Numbered from the stretch's first letter, positions 30,330 through 42,215 are shown. The stretch: 64,000 nucleotides of DNA from Strigops habroptila (GCF_004027225.2 NC_046358.1:1399180-1463179); one strand, 5' to 3'. Made by a program: numbers and translations. The notes: generated by a model not told the origin, from the sequence alone.

Positions 30330-33215
30330 TCAACACCAGCAGGTTTTGGGGGTGTCCTCGCTGCACAGGGGCTGCTGCTCGTCCTCCTCTAAGCGGGCCA
30401 AGGTGGGGGTGCGGGGGGGGGCCCGCAGCCCCTCCAGCTCCTTGCGATGCGCCTGCAGCACCAGCTCCGTCAGCCGCGTGAAGGACTGCGAACAGGGGGG
30501 GGGTGAGCCTGGGGGGACCCCCCCAACCCCCTTTTGACCCCCCCAATCCCCCCCCCTCCCCAATACCTCCTTGATGTTGAGGTTGCTGCAGGCACTCGTC
30601 TCATAGAAGTCCATCCCGTACTCCCTGGCCAGCTGCAGGCGAGGGGTTTGGGGGGGGACCAGCACCCCCAATTCCCCCCCAGGCACACGGAGGGGCTGTG
30701 CTGGCCATAGCGGCACTGGGGGGGCTGCAATAGGGGCACCCCCCGGGGCTGGGCAATGGGTGCAGGGGGGACTGGGGGGTGTCTAGGTGCTTTGGGGGTG
30801 CAGGGAGCTATGTTGGGGTGCTGGGGGGGGGGATTTGGGGTCATGCTGGTGGGGTGTCAGAGCAGCCTTGGGGGTGCATAGGCACTGGGGGGGGGTCCCA
30901 ATGCGTGTTGGAGAGTCCCTGGTCACAGCGGGGGGGTCCCTGTGTGTGCTGGGGGGTCCCTGGTCATGTTGGAGGGGGGGGTCTGGACACAAATAGGGCT
31001 GCAGGAGGGTTATTGGGGTCCCTGTGGTGTACAGGGGGGGCTCATGGGGGGCTCTGTCCATGTTGTGGTGCAGGAGGGGGATTTGGGGTCACACTGGGGG
31101 GGGACACAGGGAGGTGTCAGAGCAGCCCTGGGGGTGCACAGGCACTGGGGGGTCCCTGTGTGTGATGAGGGGGGGATCTGGACATCAATAGGAGGGTTGT
31201 TGGGGTCCCTGTGGTGTACAGAGGGGGCTCTGGCCATGTTGGGGTGCTGGGGGGGGACCTGGGGTCACAATGAGGGGGGACACAGGAAGGTGTCAGAGCA
31301 GCCCTGGGGGTGCACAGGCCCTGGGGGGGTCCCTGGTCATGCTGGATGGGGGGTAAGGACACACATAGGGCTGCAGGAGGGTTGTTGGGGTCCCTGTGGT
31401 GCACAGGGGGGGCTCTGCCCATGCCGGGGTGCAGGGGGGGCCCCGCAGCCCCCGCTCACCTGCAGCCCTTGCTCTTTGGCCACTTGCCTCTTGTGCTCCT
31501 CGTCCGCCTTGTTCCCAATGAGGATCTTCTGGACACCATCGGGTGCGTACTGGGGGGGGGGGGGAGCAGCGTGACGACCCCCCCATTACATCGGGGGGAC
31601 CCCCCCCAGGCCTTTGCACCCCCCCAGACCTCATCCACGTCGCTGGCCCACTTCACAATGTGCTGGTAGGAGCGCTCGCTGCTGATGTCGTACACCAGGA
31701 AGATGCCCTATAGGAGAAGAAGGGGGGGACGTGGCTATTTTACACCCCCCCCCGTGCCTCAGTTTCCCCTCTCCTGTGCTCCAGGAGGGGGTCCGTCCCC
31801 CCCATACCTGTGCCCGCCGGTAGTACTGCTTGGTGATGGTCTGGTACCGCTCCTGCCCTGCCGTGTCCCTGCACCGGGGACAACAGGTCAACCCCAGCAC
31901 CCATGGCATGAGCTGTGGCCAGGGCTCAGCCCCTGCTTTAGGAGCAGGGTTCAGACCCCCCCAAATCCCACCCCCCGGGCCCGGTACCGGCACTCACCAG
32001 ATCTGTATCCGCACCTTAATGCCGTCCACCTCGATGGTCTTCATCTTGAAGTCAACGCCTGGGATTGGGGGGGTTATGGGGTGTCCCGGGGTCCCCACAC
32101 ATTCCGGGAGCTACCGGCACCGGGGTCCCCCCACCCCGGTCCCCTCACCCCGTTCTCGTCCCGCTTCCAGGCCCCGTCGTGCTGCCAAACCGGGTACCGG
32201 GGCTCTCCCGTGCCCACTCGGTGCCCACACCCGGTACTGGGCCTGGGCCCGGCCCCGGTGGGTGCTCCCGGTGCTCCCGGTTCCCCGGTGCGGCGGCTCT
32301 CCGATGCCCACGGCTTTCCCGCTCCCTGGTGCCCACATCTCCCCGTTCCCCAGTGCTGCGGGTCCCCGGTGCTCCCGGTGCCCACGGTTTCCCGGTGCTT
32401 CCTCCCCTGCATCCCCCGCTGTGTGTCCCCGGTACGTCCCCGGTGCCCACGGCTTTCCTGTTCCCCGCGGCTCCCGGTGCCCACGGCTCCCCGGTGCCCG
32501 CGGTTTCCCGTTCCCTGGTGCCTTGGCTCCCCGCTGCTCCCGGTTCCCCGGGCCCGCGGCTCCCCGCTTCCCCCCGTTCCCCTGTGCCGCGGCTCGTCGG
32601 TTCCCCCGGTTTCCCGTTTCCTGGTGTCTTGTCTCCCCGGTGCTCCCGTCTCCTCGATGCTCCCGGTGCCGCGGTTCCCCGGTTTCCCGCTGCTGCGTCT
32701 CCCCGATGCTCCCGGTTCCCCGGTGCCCGCGGCTCCCCAGTTTCCCCGGTTCCCCGTTCCCCGGTGCCTTGTCTCCCCGGTTGCCCAGTGCTGCCGGTTC
32801 CCCGGTTTCCCCGTTTCCTGTTCCCTTGTCTCCCCAGTGCTCCTGCTTCCCCGATGCTCCCGGTTCCCCGGTGCTCCTGGCTCCCCTGTTCCCCGTTCCC
32901 CGGTGCCATGTCTTCCCGGTGCTCCCGGTTCCCCGGTGCTTATGGTTGCCCGGTTCCCCGCGTTTCCCCGGTTCCCGGTGCCTTGTCTCCCCGCATCCCC
33001 GCTTCCCCGTCTCCCCATTGCTCCCATCGGTTCCCCGATGCCCGCGGTTCCCCGGTGCCGCCGCTCCCGTCGCCGCCGGTGCGGCCGGTACCGATGGTGG
33101 AGATGTGTGCGGGGTGGAACTGGTTGTCGGTGAAGCGGCAGAGCAGGCAGGTCTTGCCCACGCCCGAGTCCCCCAGCAGCAGCAGCCGGAACAACACGTC
33201 GTACTGCTTGGCCAT
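30330..33215 (-). CDS. RAB15: Ras-related small GTPase Rab15
   Basis: Rab GTPase of the endocytic recycling route, best known from neurons. Exons: 33092-33215, 31998-32058, 31808-31868, 31630-31707, 31460-31549, 30567-30632, 30330-30485; total 211 aa, close to the 212 of mammals. Starts [20 protein letters not shown]. Nucleotide-binding motifs are all present: GDSGVGKT (P-loop), [18 protein letters not shown] and ETSAC. The effector region reads HISTIGVDFK. The C-terminus TPKTCWC is a two-cysteine geranylgeranylation motif. The tail [20 protein letters not shown] differs from the mammalian one, as expected for the Rab hypervariable region. The introns carry large minisatellites; the exon 5 acceptor is a pure C-run followed by AG. 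Confidence 0.95.
30780..31440. repeat. RAB15 intron 5 macro-repeat, about 150-190 bp units
   Basis: Four units, each with GGTGTCAGAGCAGCCCTGGG, GTGCACAGGCACTGGGGGG, GCTGCAGGAGGGTTGTTGGG and TCCCTGTGGTGCACAGGGGG. It ends within 20 bp of the exon 5 donor. Confidence 0.88.
32150..33050. repeat. GGTTCCCCGGTGCTCCC minisatellite in RAB15 intron 1
   Basis: More than 50 units of 15-17 bp (TTCCCCGGTGCTCCCGG, TCTCCCCGGTGC). It starts about 40 bp from the exon 1 donor. Confidence 0.93.
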
Positions 33216-33320
33216 GGCGGGCCGGGCCGCGCCGGGGCCGCCGCCGGTACCGGGGCCGGGAGCGCTGCGCCGCCGCCACCGCCACCGCGCCGGGCTGGCA
33301 CCGGGGCGGGGCGCGGGCTG
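33060..33320 (-). promoter_or_regulatory. RAB15: CpG-rich RAB15 promoter/first exon region
   Basis: Very CpG-rich sequence covering exon 1 and about 100 bp upstream (GCCGGGCCGCGCCGGGGCCG), with no TATA. Typical CpG-island promoter. Confidence 0.6.
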
Positions 33321-33339
33321 GGGGCGGGTGCACCGGGGA

Positions 33340-34260
33340 TGTGGGGGGAGACACCGGGGATGGACCGGGGGATGCAGGCGATGGACCGGGGATGGACTGG
33401 GGGATGCAGGGGATGGACCGGGGGGTGCAGGAGATGAACCGGGGATGCACCGAGGAGGAAACCGGGGGATGCAGGGGAGGGAGCACCGGGGATGCACCGG
33501 GGGATGCGCTGGGGAACGGGGAGGGGACACGGGGAATGTGGGCACCGGGGAGCGGGGACACCCGGAAACAGGGGGGATGCAGGGGAGAGAGTACCGGGGA
33601 TGGTGTGGGGAATGATGGGGAGAGACACCGGGGGTGGACCGGGGGAACACCGGGAATGGACTGGGGTAACACCGGGAATGGTGTGGGGAATGATGGGGAG
33701 AGAGCACCGGGGATGGACCAGAGGATGTTTTGGGGAACGGGGGGAGCGATACCGAGGGTGGACCGGGGGGGACAGCGGGGATGGACCAGAGGGGGAAGCG
33801 GGGGTGCAGGGCAGGGAGCACCGGGGATGCACCGGGGGGTGATTTAGGGAACGGGGAGGGGGCAGCGGGAATGGACCAGGGGGGATGCAGGTGGGGGACA
33901 CCGGGGATGTACCGGGGGTGACACACCGGGGGATGCTGTGGGGAACGAGGCGGGGAAACCTGGGGATCCAGGGGAGGGATGCACCGGGGATGCACCGGGG
34001 GGTGCTTTGGAGAACGGGGGGGGGAGCGACAGTGGGGATGGAGGGGGGGATACACAGGGGGTGGTGTGGGGTACCTGGACGGGGATACCGGGGATGAACC
34101 GGGGAATGGTCTGGGGACCAGAGCACCGGGAATGCCGGGGGATGCAGGGGGAAGAACACCGGGAGGGGACCAGGGACACACCGGGAGGGACACGGGGGAT
34201 GCTGTGGGGCACCGGGGGGGGACTCGGGGGGCGCGCGGGGCCATATGGGGAGGGGACACC
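33340..34260. repeat. GCACCGGGGATGGACCGG minisatellite upstream of RAB15
   Basis: About 40 degenerate units of 18-28 bp with the core CACCGGGGATG, often GGGGATGCAGGGGAGGGAGC. Long open frames over it are artefacts. Confidence 0.9.
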
Positions 34261-34459
34261 CAGGGACACCCCATGACTCCCCCAAGGAGCGAGGGGGGCC
34301 CAGGGAGAAGAGCTGAGGGGGCAGCGGGGACATGGGGTGACCCACGGGGCTGCACCGGGGGGGGGCCGCGGAGGGACCAGGGGACAGGGGCGGCACCGGG
34401 GGACACCGGGGTGGCTCCGGGACACAGGGAGCGCTGGGAGGGGGGCTGTGAGGTACTGG

Positions 34460-35180
34460 GGGGCAGTGATGGGTGCCGGGTGCAGCTTTGGGTGGGGGGA
34501 TGCAGTGTTGGGTGAGGTGTTGGGTGCTGGGGTCCAGTGGTGGGTGCAGTATTGGTTATTGGGTGCAGTGACGGGTGCTGGGTGCAGTGATGAGTGGCAA
34601 TGTTAGGTGCTGGGATGCAATGGTGGGTACTAGATACAGTGTTGGGTGCAGGTTGGGTGCAGTGTTGGGTGCTGGGGTGCAGTGATGGGTGCAGCTTGGG
34701 GTGCACTGATGGGTGTTGCTGTGTTGGGTGCTGGGGTGCAGTGATGGGTGCAGCTTGGGGTGCACTGATGGGTGTTGCTGTGTTGGGTGCTGGGGTGCAG
34801 TGATGGGTGCAGCTTTGGGTGTAGTGATGGGTGCTGGATGCAGCTTTGGGTGCGGGGATGCAGTGTTGGGTGAGGTGTTGGGTGCTGGGATGCAGTGATG
34901 GGTGCAGTGTTGGGCGCAGTGTTGGGTGCTGCTGTGTTGGGAGCTGGGGTGCAGTGGTGGGTGTTGGGTGCAGTGTTGGGTGCAGTGTTGGGTGTCAGGC
35001 ACAGGTTGGGTGCAGTGTTGGGTGCTGCTGTGTTGGGTGCTGGCATGCAGTGATGGGTGCAGTGTTGGGTGCTGCTGTGTTGGGTGCTGGGGTGCAGTGA
35101 TGGGTGCAGCTCTGGGTGCAGGTTGGGTGCTGCTGTGTTGGGTGCTGGGGTGCAGTGATGGGTGCAGCTCTGGGTGCCGT
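34460..35180. repeat. GTGCTGGGGTGCAGTGATGG minisatellite
   Basis: About 28 units of 22-30 bp built on TTGGGTGCTGGGGTGCAGTG and ATGGGTGCAG. Intergenic between RAB15 and FNTB. Confidence 0.93.
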
Positions 35181-35540
35181 CTTGGTGCCACCCAGCGCTG
35201 CAGTGACACATTAAGCCTGTTCCTGGTGGGTGCTGTGGCTCCTGAGTGCGGGTGCTGGAGCTCCGGCTCCAGACATGGAGAGTGTCCAGACTTTAGAGGG
35301 TGTTAATTGGATTCACATGTACATACACACACACGTACATATCTCCTAGCTGTAAATTCCTTTGGGAATAGTCTTCCTGGGATAAACACACTGCCGAGGG
35401 CTCCCTGCTCCCACCTTTGGGTGGTTAAACCCGGGGATGCTCTGGGTGCGCGCTGAAGTGATTAGAAATGAAGAGCAGGGATGGAATTCCTCCGTTCTGC
35501 ACTGGGGAACGCAGGAGACTCCTTTCGGGAACGATGCTGC
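35181..35540. other. Intergenic RAB15-FNTB
   Basis: Non-repetitive apart from a short (AC/GT)n stretch near 35325. No gene seen. Confidence 0.45.
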
Positions 35541-35702
35541 GAGGGCTGGAGCAGCTCTGCTCTGGAGCCAGGCTGAGGGAGCTGGGCTGGGGCAGCCTGG
35601 AGAAGAGAAGGCTCCTGAAGGGGAGACCTTAGAGCAGCTCCAGTGCCTAAAGGGGCTCCGGGACACCCGGAGAGGGGCTTTGGACACGGGGTGCAGGGGC
35701 AG
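35540..35702 (+). mobile_element. CR1 LINE internal fragment
   Basis: GGGCTGGGGCAGCCTGGAGA, AGGGGAGACCTTAGAGCAGC and AAGGGGCTCCGGGACACCC match the CR1 ORF2 end/3' region in plus orientation. It lacks the 3' tail. Confidence 0.88.
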
Positions 35703-35754
35703 GACGAGCGGAACGGCTTCACCCGGCTCCGGCGCTGCCCGCCCCAACCATTCC

Positions 35755-35960
35755 CGCTGGGAATGCGGTGACGTCACACAGGGCGCGGCGCGCCCCCTGG
35801 CGGGCGGCCGGCGGGGCGGGGCGCGGGGCGGGGTCACGTGTCCCCGCCCGCAGCATGGCGGGAGCGGCCCCGGCCCCGCGCGGGTCCCCCGGCGGGAGGC
35901 GGCGGCTGCGGGACGATGGGGTCCGGACCGCGACCTCCGCGGAGCAGGTGCGCGGCCTGG
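35755..35960 (+). promoter_or_regulatory. FNTB: CpG-island promoter of FNTB
   Basis: GTGACGTCAC (CRE-like palindrome) at about 35768-35777, then several GGGGCGGGG boxes and GTCACGTG just before the ATG at 35855. No TATA box. Confidence 0.65.
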
Positions 35961-38900
35961 GGCGCTGTGGGGCAGGGCCGTGGCGCTGGGCTATGGGGCA
36001 GGGCTATGGGGTGCCGTGGAGCCGGGCTATGGGGCGCTGTGGGGCAGGGCAATAGGGTGCCGCGGGGCTGGGCTGCGGGGTGCTCTTGAGTCATGGTGAC
36101 CTGGGGCTGGCTCTGAAGCTGCCCTGGGGCTGGCTTTGAGGGTGCCCTGGGACTGGGTTGTGGGGCCGGCTCTGAGGGCGCCAGGCTGCCATAGGGCTGG
36201 ACTATGGGGTGTTATGGAGCTTGCCCTGAGGGTGCTGTGCGGCTGGATGTGAGGGTGCCGGGCTGCTGGAGGGCTGGGCTATGGGGTGCCGTGGGGCCGG
36301 GCTATAGGGTGCCGCTGGGCTGGGCTGCGGGGTGCTCTTGGGTCATGGTGCCCTGGGGCTGGCTTTGAGGGTGCTGTGGGGCCGGGCTATGGGTGCCCTG
36401 GGGATGGGCTGTAGGTTGTGGGGCTGGGTTTGAAGCTGCTCTGGGGCTGGCTGTGAGGGCGCCAGGCTGCCATAGGGCTGGGCTATGGGGTGTTATGGAG
36501 CTTGCCCTGAGGGTGCTGTGAGGCTGGGCTGTGGGGCTGGATCTGAGGGTGCCGGGCTGCTGTAGGGCTGGGCTATGGGGTGCTGTAGGGTCATGGTGCC
36601 CTGAGACTGGCTCTAAGGGTGCCATGGTGCCGTAGGGCTGGATTGTGGGGTGTTATGGAGCTTGCCCTGAGGGTGCCGTAGGGCTGGATTGTGGGGTAGT
36701 GTGGGGATGGCCCTCAGGGTGCTGGTCTGCCATGGGGCTGGGCTGTGAGGTACCAGGCTGCTGTGGGGCTGGGCTGTGGGGCTCTGTAGGGTCATGGTGC
36801 CCTGGGGCTGGCTCTGAAGCTGTCCTGGGGCTGGTTTTGAGTGTGCTGTGGGGCTGGGCTATGGGTGCCCTGGGGTTTGGGCTATGGGGTGTTGTGGGGA
36901 TGGCCCTGAGGGTGCCAGGCTGCTGTAGGGGCAGACTATGGGGTGCTATGGAGCTTGCCCTGAGGGTGCTGTGGGGCTGGCTCTTATGACGCTTTAGGGC
37001 CGGGCTGTGGGGTGCTGTAGGGTGTCTGGCTCTGAAGCTGCTGTGGGGCTTGCCCTGAGGGTGCCAGGCCATCATGGGGCTGGGCTGTGGGGTGCTGTGG
37101 GGCTGGCTTTGAGGGTACCATGCCGCCGTGGGGCTGAGCTATGGGGTGCCATGGGGTGGGCAATCCCTGCCCCAGTTCCACCCCACACCCAGCCGGCGCA
37201 CCCCGTGTTTCCTGGGGTCACCCATGGGGGTCCATGACACGTGTCCCCAGGCCCAGCTCAGGGCAGGCGGGGGGGTGCAGGGTTCATCCCCACCCTTTCC
37301 CCCTGCTCCATGTGGATCTGATCCAGCCCCGGCGCTGGGATCGCCCCAATGGTGCGAAAGGCAGCGCTGGTTTCCCAATCCATACGGGAATGCTGAAGCC
37401 GGGGGTGTTTTCCATGAGGATTATCCCAGTTTATGGGACAGCCCCAGTGCCGGGTGCTGGGTGTTGAACTGGGGTCTGGAGTTGTCACAAGTCCCATGTT
37501 TTCCATGGGGATGAACCAAGCTCCGTCTCTCCATGGGGATGAACCAAGCTCCATCTTTCCATGGGGATGAACCAAGCTCCGTCTCTCCATGGGGATGAAC
37601 CAAGCTCCAAGCTTCCCAATCTTTAAGCGTCGGGAAAGCAGCCCCAGTGCTTGAGTCCCCTCTAATCCAGGCTTAAAGCTCCTCCTCAGCTCCCGCTCAG
37701 TCTCCCATAGGCAGAACGGGACCGAGCGCCTTTGATCGCGTTGCTTTTCCCACTGTTCTTTGCCATGAGCTGGATAAACTCCTGGGAACGGGGCAGGAGC
37801 TTTGGGAAGGGCAGAGCCACCTTCCAGAGCTCACCTGGGCTTTGTTTCCACCTCCACGCTGGGTGCAGACCAAGGTGGAAGACATCGTGCAGGAGGTGTT
37901 TGATGCCTACAAGACGAACCATCACATCCCACAGTAAGTTCCTTTGGGAGCTGGTCCTGCAGTGGGGGCTCCGATGGGATCCAGCCACAAACCTTGGATG
38001 TGGTGGCATCAACTCATGTCCCCCCCCCGTTGTGTTCCAGGTTTATCCTGCAGCGGGAGAAGCATTTCCATTACCTGAAGAGAGGCCTCCGGCAGCTCAC
38101 TGAAGCTTATGAGGTACCGGAGCTGCTGGTCCCGTGTCACCGGGTGTTTGTCACCCCCAGGGCAGTGGGTGCTGCTCATAGAGACATGGAATGATTTGGG
38201 ATGAAGGGAGCTTAAAGCTCATCCAGTTCCAATCCCTGCCATGGGCAAGGGACACCTTCCACTAGAGCAGGTTGCTCCAAGCCCCTGTGTCCAACCTGGC
38301 CTTGAGCACTGCTAGGGATGGGGCAGCCACAGCTTCCTTATATCCAACCTAAATCCCTCCTGGTTCAGTTTGAACCCATCACTTCTTGTCCCATCGCTCC
38401 AGTCCCTGATGAAGGTCCCTCTCCAGCATCCTTGTACCCCCTTCAGACAGTGGGAGCTGCTCTGAGGTCTCCACGCAGCTTCTCTTCTCCAGGCTGGACA
38501 ACCCCAATGTGTCCATATGGGAGCTGCTCCTGAGCATCCTTATGGCTCCTCTGGCCTTGCTCCAACAGCTCCATGTCCTTCTTATGTTGAGGACACCAGA
38601 ACTGTGTGCAGTTCTGGTGTCCTCAACATAAGAAGGAAGGTGTCACAGAGCAGAGTGAAGCAGTTCTGGGGGTTCTCCTGCACCCCCAAGACCTAGATAC
38701 CCCCTCATTGTCCCCCTTGTCCCGCAGTGTCTGGACGCCAGCCGCCCTTGGCTCTGCTACTGGATCCTGCACAGCTTGGAGCTGCTGGATGAGCCCATTC
38801 CGCAGTCGGTTGCCTCTGAGTAAGTGACAGCAGCATGACCAAAAGTTGGGGACACCCCCCCCCCCCCCCACCTCTTTCCCATAGTGGCAGCTTGGGGACC

Positions 38901-41386
38901 CCCACATCATGTCCTGGCTGCAGCCACCAGCTCCATGTGATGCTGGAGGTGCCACCTCCTGCTGTCCCCGCACCAAAGGAGCTTTGTTCCTCCCCTGTCA
39001 CCATCAATGGGGCCTTTCTTGCTGCCGGCGCCTCGTGACACGTGGAGATGGGGGGGAGAGGGATGAGATAACCCCATCCTTGACCTTGGGGGGGGCACAT
39101 GGGGGGTGATTTTGGGGGGGGTCTAACAGCGCTGGGCTGGCCCCTTGCGAGCTGTGGGTTATGGGGTGAGGGGTGTCCCCATTGCTTTGGTGGCTCATTG
39201 TCACCTCTCCTTTAGCGTGTGCCAGTTCCTGAGCCGCTGCCAGAGCCCCCAAGGAGGTTTTGGGGGGGGGTCCCGGCCAGCACCCCCACCTTGCCCCCAC
39301 CTATGCTGCGGTCAATGCGCTCTGCATCATTGGCACGGAGGAGGCATTCGGTGTCATTGACAGGTAGGGCTGGTTGTGGGGCACAGGGAGGGGGGGTCCC
39401 AAGGTGCTGGCACGGGGTTGGGGGGACACAGGACACGTGTGTGTGTGTGTGTCCCCCCCCCCCCTGCAGCACAATGGGTCTCGCAGGAAGAAGCTGCTGC
39501 AATACCTGCACTCGCTGAAGCAGCCCGATGGCTCCTTCCTCATGCACGTCGGGGGCGAGGTGGATGTCAGGTGGGTGAATGGCTCTGCCGTGGGTCACAG
39601 CACGGAGCCGGGGTCACCTCCCTGAGCCCCCACACCGTGTCCCACAGGAGCGCCTATTGTGCTGCATCCGTGGCCTCCCTGACCAACATCCTGACCCCCG
39701 CGCTCTTCGCCGGGACAGCCGAGTGGATAGCGAGGTGAGAGCTGGGGGTGGGACGGGCCGTGTCATGGCGCCATGGGGTGGGTTGGGATGAAGGGAGCTT
39801 AAAGCTCCTCCAGCTCCAACCACGGGCAGGGACACCTTCCACTAGAGCAGGTTGCTCCAAGCCCCTGTGTCCAACCTGGCCTTGAACACTGCCAGGGATG
39901 GGGCAGCCACAGCTTCTCTGGGCACCCTGTGCCAGCGCCTCAGCACCCTCACAGGGAAGAGCTTCTGCCTCAGAGCTCATCTCAATCTCCCCTCTGGCAG
40001 GTTAAAGCCGTTCCCCTTGTCCTGTCTCTACAGGCCCTTGTCCAAAGCCCCTCTCCAGGTTTCCTGGAGCCCCTTTAGGCCCTGGAGCTGCTCCAAGGTC
40101 TCCCCTTCAGGAGCCTTCTCTTCTCCAGGCTGCCCCAGCCCAGCTCTCTCAGCCTGGCTCCAGAGCAGAGCTGCTCCAGCCCTCGCAGCAGCTCCGGGGC
40201 CTCCTCTGGCCTCGCTCCAGCAGCTCCACATCCTCCTTATGTTGGGATATTGATCCCATCCTGTCCTCTCCACCCATGCAGGTGCCAGAACTGGGAGGGC
40301 GGCATCGGCGGTGTGCCAGGGATGGAGGCTCACGGGGGTTACACCTTCTGTGGCGTGGCAGCGTTGGTCATCCTCAAGCAGGAGCATCTCCTGAACCTCC
40401 GGAGCTTGCTGGTGAGCACCTCCAGCCCCTTCCTCACCGGGATGGGGGGGCTCTGACCCCCCCCTGTGGCCTCACGCCGCTCTGTCCTGCCCAGCACTGG
40501 GTGACCAGCCGGCAGATGCGCTTCGAGGGCGGCTTCCAAGGGCGCTGCAACAAGCTGGTGGATGGATGCTATTCCTTCTGGCAAGCTGGGCTCCTGCCCC
40601 TGCTGCACCGAGCCCTCCACGCCAAGGGTGAGTTGGCTGTTGGGGGGCTCCTGTCTTCCTCTGCCCCCCCCCACACCAGCAGCTTTGGGGGGGATGGAGG
40701 TGTTTTAGGAAGGGAATGAAGCGCAGTGATTTGGGTGTCCCTGTTCCGGGCGGGAGCTGCTGCATCAAGGGGGGCTTTAGAGGCTTGGTGGTGTGGAGGA
40801 AGCCCTGAGGGGGGGTGAGGGGGATTCCCACCTTCTTGGGGTCCCCCCCCCATGGATTTCACCACCTTCCCTTCCCCTCCAGGGGACCCAGCGCTGAGCA
40901 TGACCCACTGGATGTTCGACCAGTCGGCGCTGCAGGAATACATCCTGCTGTGCTGCCAGTGCCCGGCCGGGGGGCTGCTGGACAAGCCTGGCAAGTGAGT
41001 ACCAAGCTTATGGGGGGGCTTCCCGGTGCCCTGGCCCCTCACTCAGCACCCCAACATCCCCTTTCCCATGGCCAGATCCCGGGATTTCTACCACACGTGC
41101 TACTGCCTGAGCGGTCTGGCCATAGCGCAGCACTTCGGCAGCGGCGACCTCCACCACGAAGTGGTGCTGGGTGCCCCCAAGAACCGCCTGGTAGGTGCTG
41201 AGCGCCCCTGTTGAGCTCGGGGTGTCCTCCCCGTCCCAACGAGCAGGCTTTTAAGCACCTTGTCCTCTTGCTTCCCGGCAGCAGGCCACGCACCCCGTGT
41301 ACAACATCACCCCGGAGAAGGTGGTGCGAGCGGTGATGCACTTCCTGCAGCAGCCCGTGCCCAGCCTGGAGCCAGCAGCCGAGTAG
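35855..41386 (+). CDS. FNTB: Protein farnesyltransferase subunit beta
   Basis: Catalytic beta subunit of farnesyltransferase, which attaches farnesyl to CaaX proteins. Exons: 35855-35947, 37869-37933, 38041-38113, 38728-38819, 39216-39363, 39487-39570, 39648-39734, 40282-40411, 40495-40627, 40883-40994, 41076-41190, 41282-41386; about 411 aa. Diagnostic segments: LQREKHFHYLKRGLRQLTEAYE, QSPQGGFGGG, SAYCAASVASLTNI, NWEGGIGGVPGMEAHGGYTF. Zinc ligands are visible: Asp and Cys in LVDGCYSFW and His in DFYHTCYCLSGL. The N-terminus (MAGAAPAPRGSPGG...) is shorter and unlike mammals; it is taken from the first ATG in the CpG island. Anomaly: in exon 5 the codons for GFGGG contain nine G in a row (39272-39280) where the frame needs eight; the exon is otherwise intact, so this looks like an assembly error or an indel allele. 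Confidence 0.94.
35960..37140. repeat. GGGGCTGGCTCTGAGGGTGCC minisatellite in FNTB intron 1
   Basis: About 45 units of 20-30 bp (GGGCTGGGCTATGGGGTGC, GGCTGGCTTTGAGGGTGC). It starts right after the exon 1 donor. Confidence 0.92.
37500..37610. repeat. 29-bp tandem repeat x4
   Basis: CCATGGGGATGAACCAAGCT followed by CCGTCTCT, four near-identical copies in FNTB intron 1. Confidence 0.95.
38177..38604 (-). mobile_element. CR1 LINE fragment in FNTB intron 3, with fold-back end
   Basis: Tail TCATAGAGACATGGAATG at the left, CR1 3' sequence through CTTCTTATGTTGAGGACACC. Its inner end is duplicated in inverse orientation (38609-38636), giving a perfect hairpin. Confidence 0.92.
38577..38636. repeat. 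Perfect 28-bp inverted repeat, 4-bp loop
   Basis: Arms 38577-38604 and 38609-38636 are exact reverse complements (CCTTCTTATGTTGAGGACAC... ), separated by TGTG. Located at the 5'-truncated end of a CR1 copy. Confidence 0.97.
39776..40250 (-). mobile_element. CR1 LINE 3' fragment in FNTB intron 7
   Basis: Nearly identical to the 43250 copy at its tail (GGGATGAAGGGAGCTTAAAG). It extends to the CTTATGTTGGGATATTGATC segment and is antisense to FNTB. Confidence 0.93.
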
Positions 41387-41606
41387 GGGGTGTCCCTGCT
41401 GCCCCCCCCTGCCCAGACTGTGCGGAGCAGCCCTGCCCCGGGTGTTTTGGTGCAGAGCGAGGTCCTCAGGGTGCTAGCAATACCAAAAACCTGCTCCCGT
41501 GGCCACCAGCTCCTGCCGCCATTCCCGGTGGTGATCCCGGTGCCATCCCGGTGGGAGCCGAGCTGGCCGAGGGGGACACGGGCCGTTGGCAGAGCTGTTG
41601 GGAATC

Positions 41607-41612
41607 AATAAA
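41607..41612 (+). terminator. FNTB: FNTB poly(A) signal
   Basis: AATAAA in GGGAATCAATAAAGCCCC, about 220 bp after the stop. The MAX poly(A) signal on the other strand lies about 160 bp further on, so the genes are convergent and nearly touch. Confidence 0.85.
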
Positions 41613-41769
41613 GCCCCAAGTAAGAGCTGCCCCGTGTTGCGTGTGTGCGGTGGGGAAGAGCTGCCACCACGGTGTGGGGCTGGGAGGTGACACTTGGGTC
41701 CAATCCTGGCGTCACCTCCTGCCCCAAGAGCATCGGGAAGTTGAAGGAAAGGGGGTTTTTTTGTCCCAT

Positions 41770-41775
41770 TTTATT
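41770..41775 (-). terminator. MAX: MAX poly(A) signal (distal)
   Basis: TTTATT on plus (AATAAA on minus) about 800 bp beyond the MAX stop, next to TTATAGTCTTATAG. It implies a 3'UTR that includes the (AC)n tract at 42220-42249. Confidence 0.6.
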
Positions 41776-42215
41776 CTTTATAGTCTTATAGTAAAGGGAA
41801 GCCTCAACTTGCAAGACAACTCTGGGCAGTATGTACAACATACCTTAGATCCATGGAATGAATTGGCATCAAAACGGGGACTGGGGGGGGCGGGGGGGGC
41901 ACCTATGGGGCAGGGAGGGGACACTAGAGATCAGAGAATGCCACAGAGGTGGGGAAAGGGCTATGGGGGGGGTGACAAAGGGAAGGAAGGAGGGGGACAG
42001 GATGCACACAGAGAGCACCCAGCCTGGCTCTGTGCTGTGGAAAGAGGGGGTGCAGGCGGCGTGTGTGTATCCCCCCCCCAAAGCTCCCACAGGCATTGGG
42101 GGCAGTTGGAATTGCACAAATAAATAGCGAGACCCCCGCCCCCCCCCGCCTTCCCTCCAGTGCTTGCCTGATGGGGGGCAGGAGCAGCTCCCCTGTGTGG
42201 GGCCTGGCGTTTTGG

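Noticed and set aside
32065-34706. Several 500-760 codon open frames on both strands
   Set aside because: They run through RAB15 intron 1, its exon 1 and the upstream minisatellites in frames other than the gene's. Pro/Arg/Gly-rich repeat translations caused by lack of stops in GC-rich units.
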